Positions 61,657-64,000 of a stretch of 64,000 nucleotides of DNA are shown here, in pieces. Position numbers and translations under genes: made by a program. Each line of letters begins with the position of its first letter. Position 1 is the first letter of the stretch. The notes beneath the pieces are model-generated. The model was given only the letters and a program-made list of their open reading frames with translations, was not told the DNA's origin and did no database searches. Source of the DNA: Marinifilum sp. D737 (GTDB taxonomy: Bacteria > Bacteroidota > Bacteroidia > Bacteroidales > Marinifilaceae); contig NZ_JANQCD010000029.1 in assembly GCF_026672275.1 (NCBI RefSeq), positions 1 to 64,000 of the forward strand, given 5' to 3'.

Positions 61657-64000
61657 ATGAAAATATTTTTACACAAGATTTTTTATAGCCGCATAAAGCA
61701 AAATTTCTTTTTACAAATTTTGCTGTTCCTGATTTTATTGTGTTCAAACTTCTCATCAGTTTTTTCGCAAACTTCATTTCCATGTCAATCTGGTTTCTTC
61801 CAGATTTCCGAAGATAGATTTTTGAAATACGATGGTGTAAATCAAACCTACAATCAAATTAGTTTTGTACCATATGGGACAAATGCCTATGGTTACAATC
61901 CTAAAGATGGATTTATTTACGGAATAAACCATCAGAGAATTATTAAGCTAAAACCGGATGGTTCCTGGGAATATCCTTTTCTTAATAATATTCCGGGCTA
62001 TAGCATAGATGCGAATTCGGGTGATTTTGATGAAAATGGTTACTTGTATGTTACGACCAGGATTGGGAGTAGTTTGTGTAAAATAGATATTGCAAGCAAT
62101 ACCCTGCTTTCAATAATTCCAATGAAAATTGGTTCAACATACTTTACCAGTTCTCGCAGTGATATTGTTTTTAATCCTACCACAGGTAAATTTTATACCA
62201 TATCAAACCGACGCCTTTACGAAATTTCAAAGGATGGTACGGTTGTCGACAAAGGTCCGCTTCCTGCTTTATATGGTTATGTTCCTAATGGTGGTTTTGG
62301 TTCATTATGGATTACTAAAGAAGGTTATTTGTTTGCTTTTCATAATGGTAGTGGTTATATCTATAAAATTAGAATTTCTGATGTTTCAGTTCCTGGTTTT
62401 TATAAGGTGCATACTAGCTACCGTAACGACGGAGCGGGCTGTCCTAACCAATATGCACCTGTTGATACCGACAGAGATACTCATTTGGATTATGCTGATG
62501 ACGATGCTGATGGAGATGGCATTTGTAATACACAGGAAAATGGAGGTATAAATCCTTTTTCCAACGGACAGAATGCCGATAACTACCTGGATACAGACAA
62601 TGATAAAATACCAAACTTTTTGGATCTGGATTCTGATAACGATGGAATACCTGATAATATTGAAGCACAGACTACTTTGGCTTACACTCCTCCATCTGGT
62701 ACAGTTGCTGCAAATGGTGTAGATATTGCTTATGGTAGTAATGGATTAAGTGCAATCGATACCGATTCTGACAATACGGCTGATTACCTGGATACTGATT
62801 CCGACGATGACGGTGTTGATGATGTTGATGAGAGTTTATTGGACTATGTAGAAAGATCATGGACGGTAGACGATGACAAAGATGGTATATTGGATCAATA
62901 TGATTGCGATCCGACTACCTACGGAACACCAAATCAAAAGATGAACTCAACAGTTGATTTAAGAAACCAATATATTTCAGTGCCCGGGGGTGAACTTTAT
63001 TTCAGGTTGGGACTTGCCTATCAAAAAAGGCCACCGGTAGCCAATCCGGATCCAATATCTGTTAAAGTAAATCTTGTAAAAAGATTAAAAAATGACTTCA
63101 ATTACTCTGATCCTGATAACGATCCTTTTACAGGGGTTAGAATATACAGTGTATCAGAAGGTAATTTGTTTGTTGATAGGAATGCCAATGGAAAATTTGA
63201 TGTCGGCGAACAAAAAATTGCTCCTGTTAGTGGAAATCCTACTGATATTCTTACTCTTGCCGATCTGAATTTGCTTAGCTACATGTCAGCTAATGTTTCT
63301 CCATCTGCTTCCTTTCCAACAAAAATAGAGTTCAAGGTATACGATGGAGAAGCGTTTTCCATCAAAAAATATATTTTAGATATTACAATAACTAATGAGG
63401 CGAATGAGCCACCTGTAATTAATGGTATTCTTGATGCAAATAACATTTTGGCAACAATAAACGAAGATACACAATATACTTTCACCTTTTCTGATTTACT
63501 TGCAAAAACAGATATAGATGATGTTGATGACCTCACATCAGGATTTATTATTAAATCAGTTACAAATGGAAGTATTCTGCCTGCAAATGGAATTGTTAAT
63601 GCAACAACAAATGTTGTGTTTACGCCAACAACAAATTTTGCAAGTGACAGTGGTTCTGATGTTATCGTAAATTTTGTGGCAACAGATCCTCAAAACCTGG
63701 AATCCAATCAGGTTGCCGGAAAAATTGTTGTGAACCGCACTGGGGTAAATGCATTAACAGATTCTAATACAGCACAGGCCAATGAGGTTTCTGAAAATGC
63801 ACTTGTTGGTACTACCCTTGGTTTAACAGCCTTTGCAACAGATGGTGATGGCGATGCTGTAACTTATTCACTAAGCGATGATTTCCACGGCTGGTTTACA
63901 ATAGATCCATCTACGGGTGTTGTAAGCGTAGCAGGCAATGTTGATTACGAGTCAGGTTTGCTGACCAATCACAAGGCCACTGTTGAGGTAACAGCTACCT
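61657..64000 (+). CDS. Very large secreted adhesin-like protein, 5' part (runs off the window)
   Basis: The frame opens at ATG 61657 and stays open to the window end, giving at least 781 residues. Residues 1-38 form a signal peptide (ends SSVFSQ). Residues about 45-250 look like a DUF6923-type propeller (YNPKDGFIYGIN, YLYVTTRIGSSLCKID, GKFYTISNRRLYEIS). Residues about 269-425 hold thrombospondin-type-3-like, Asp-rich calcium repeats (DADGDGICNTQE, DSDNDGIPDNIE, DSDDDGVDDVDE, DDDKDGILDQYD). From about residue 450 there are cadherin-like modules; the last begins near residue 709 (NEVSENALVGTTLGLTAFAT). It is probably a calcium-dependent surface adhesin and possibly a type IX cargo, but its C-terminus is outside the window. 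No downstream gene is visible. Confidence 0.85.
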   Translation, partial: MKIFLHKIFYSRIKQNFFLQILLFLILLCSNFSSVFSQTSFPCQSGFFQISEDRFLKYDGVNQTYNQISFVPYGTNAYGYNPKDGFIYGINHQRIIKLKPDGSWEYPFLNNIPGYSIDANSGDFDENGYLYVTTRIGSSLCKIDIASNTLLSIIPMKIGSTYFTSSRSDIVFNPTTGKFYTISNRRLYEISKDGTVVDKGPLPALYGYVPNGGFGSLWITKEGYLFAFHNGSGYIYKIRISDVSVPGFYKVHTSYRNDGAGCPNQYAPVDTDRDTHLDYADDDADGDGICNTQENGGINPFSNGQNADNYLDTDNDKIPNFLDLDSDNDGIPDNIEAQTTLAYTPPSGTVAANGVDIAYGSNGLSAIDTDSDNTADYLDTDSDDDGVDDVDESLLDYVERSWTVDDDKDGILDQYDCDPTTYGTPNQKMNSTVDLRNQYISVPGGELYFRLGLAYQKRPPVANPDPISVKVNLVKRLKNDFNYSDPDNDPFTGVRIYSVSEGNLFVDRNANGKFDVGEQKIAPVSGNPTDILTLADLNLLSYMSANVSPSASFPTKIEFKVYDGEAFSIKKYILDITITNEANEPPVINGILDANNILATINEDTQYTFTFSDLLAKTDIDDVDDLTSGFIIKSVTNGSILPANGIVNATTNVVFTPTTNFASDSGSDVIVNFVATDPQNLESNQVAGKIVVNRTGVNALTDSNTAQANEVSENALVGTTLGLTAFATDGDGDAVTYSLSDDFHGWFTIDPSTGVVSVAGNVDYESGLLTNHKATVEVTAT

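Noticed and set aside
1-64000. Defence island, prophage or integrative element
   Set aside because: No nuclease, methyltransferase, integrase, phage structural or transfer gene was recognised anywhere, and neither tRNA gene is followed by an integrase or a repeated 3' end.

Overview
The window reads as chromosome from a marine or gut-type member of the Bacteroidota, most likely Bacteroidales/Marinilabiliales-like. This is inferred from gene content and promoter style, not from a marker-gene match. Supporting signs are AT-rich DNA, several promoters of the Bacteroidota form TTTG-N19/20-TAnnTTTG (clearest before both tRNA genes, ahpC and the dihydroorotate-dehydrogenase-like gene), the type IX secretion gene porZ beside recO, an ftsX-DUF3098-uppP-truB-queA cluster, DUF4834 and DUF5723 genes, an alpha2-type glycyl-tRNA synthetase and a GG-leader peptide of Bacteroidota style.

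Layout. 0-6.5 kb: thioredoxin-like lipoprotein, KamA-like radical SAM enzyme divergent from a U32 protein, TlpA thioredoxin, DUF2797 protein, branched-chain aminotransferase. 6.6-12 kb (leftward): ahpC-ahpF, a LysN-like aminotransferase, and an adenylate cyclase fused to an HD domain. 12.2-16.9 kb (rightward): universal stress protein, rdgB-porZ-recO, tRNA-Arg(CCT). 16.9-25.5 kb: accessory and regulatory genes: serine hydrolase with a C-terminal membrane domain, MotA/ExbB-like protein, LytTR regulator, two HxlR regulators each next to palindromic candidate operators, a cupin fused to two BFD-type iron-sulfur domains, YdhR, nitroreductase, a YcaQ-like protein and a PAPS-reductase-family protein. 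25.7-30 kb: orphan class I isoprenoid enzyme, D-2-hydroxyacid dehydrogenase, secreted protein, truncated globin, TM2 protein. 30-34 kb: conserved queA/truB/uppP/DUF3098/ftsX block. 34-42 kb: envelope genes: flippase, lipid A acyltransferase-like protein, glycerol-3-phosphate cytidylyltransferase, two CDP-glycerol glycerophosphotransferase-family proteins and a YfhO protein. 42-48 kb: Ntn-type hydrolase, GG-leader peptide with a small secreted protein, nitrilase, glyS, DUF4834. 48-54 kb: outer-membrane-like DUF5723 protein, a lipoprotein and a 916-residue anchored protein. 54-60 kb: ALDH7-type dehydrogenase, DHOD-like protein, AbgT transporter, tRNA-Leu(CAA). The last 2.3 kb is the 5' part of a very large secreted adhesin-like gene that runs off the window.

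How the genes fit together. Envelope construction is the main theme (UppP, FtsX, flippase, lipid A acylation, CDP-glycerol polymer enzymes, YfhO, PorZ, and an adhesin that is a plausible but unproven type IX cargo). A second theme is redox and stress (AhpC/AhpF, thioredoxins, globin, nitroreductase, universal stress protein, BFD fusion). Three enzymes with possible links to lysine chemistry are scattered rather than clustered: KamA-like, LysN-like and ALDH7-like. No CRISPR array, prophage, insertion sequence or recognised defence island was seen. The most unusual items are the GG-leader peptide locus, the duplicated leader cassette at 47.6-48.0 kb, the cupin-BFD fusion and the cyclase-HD fusion.
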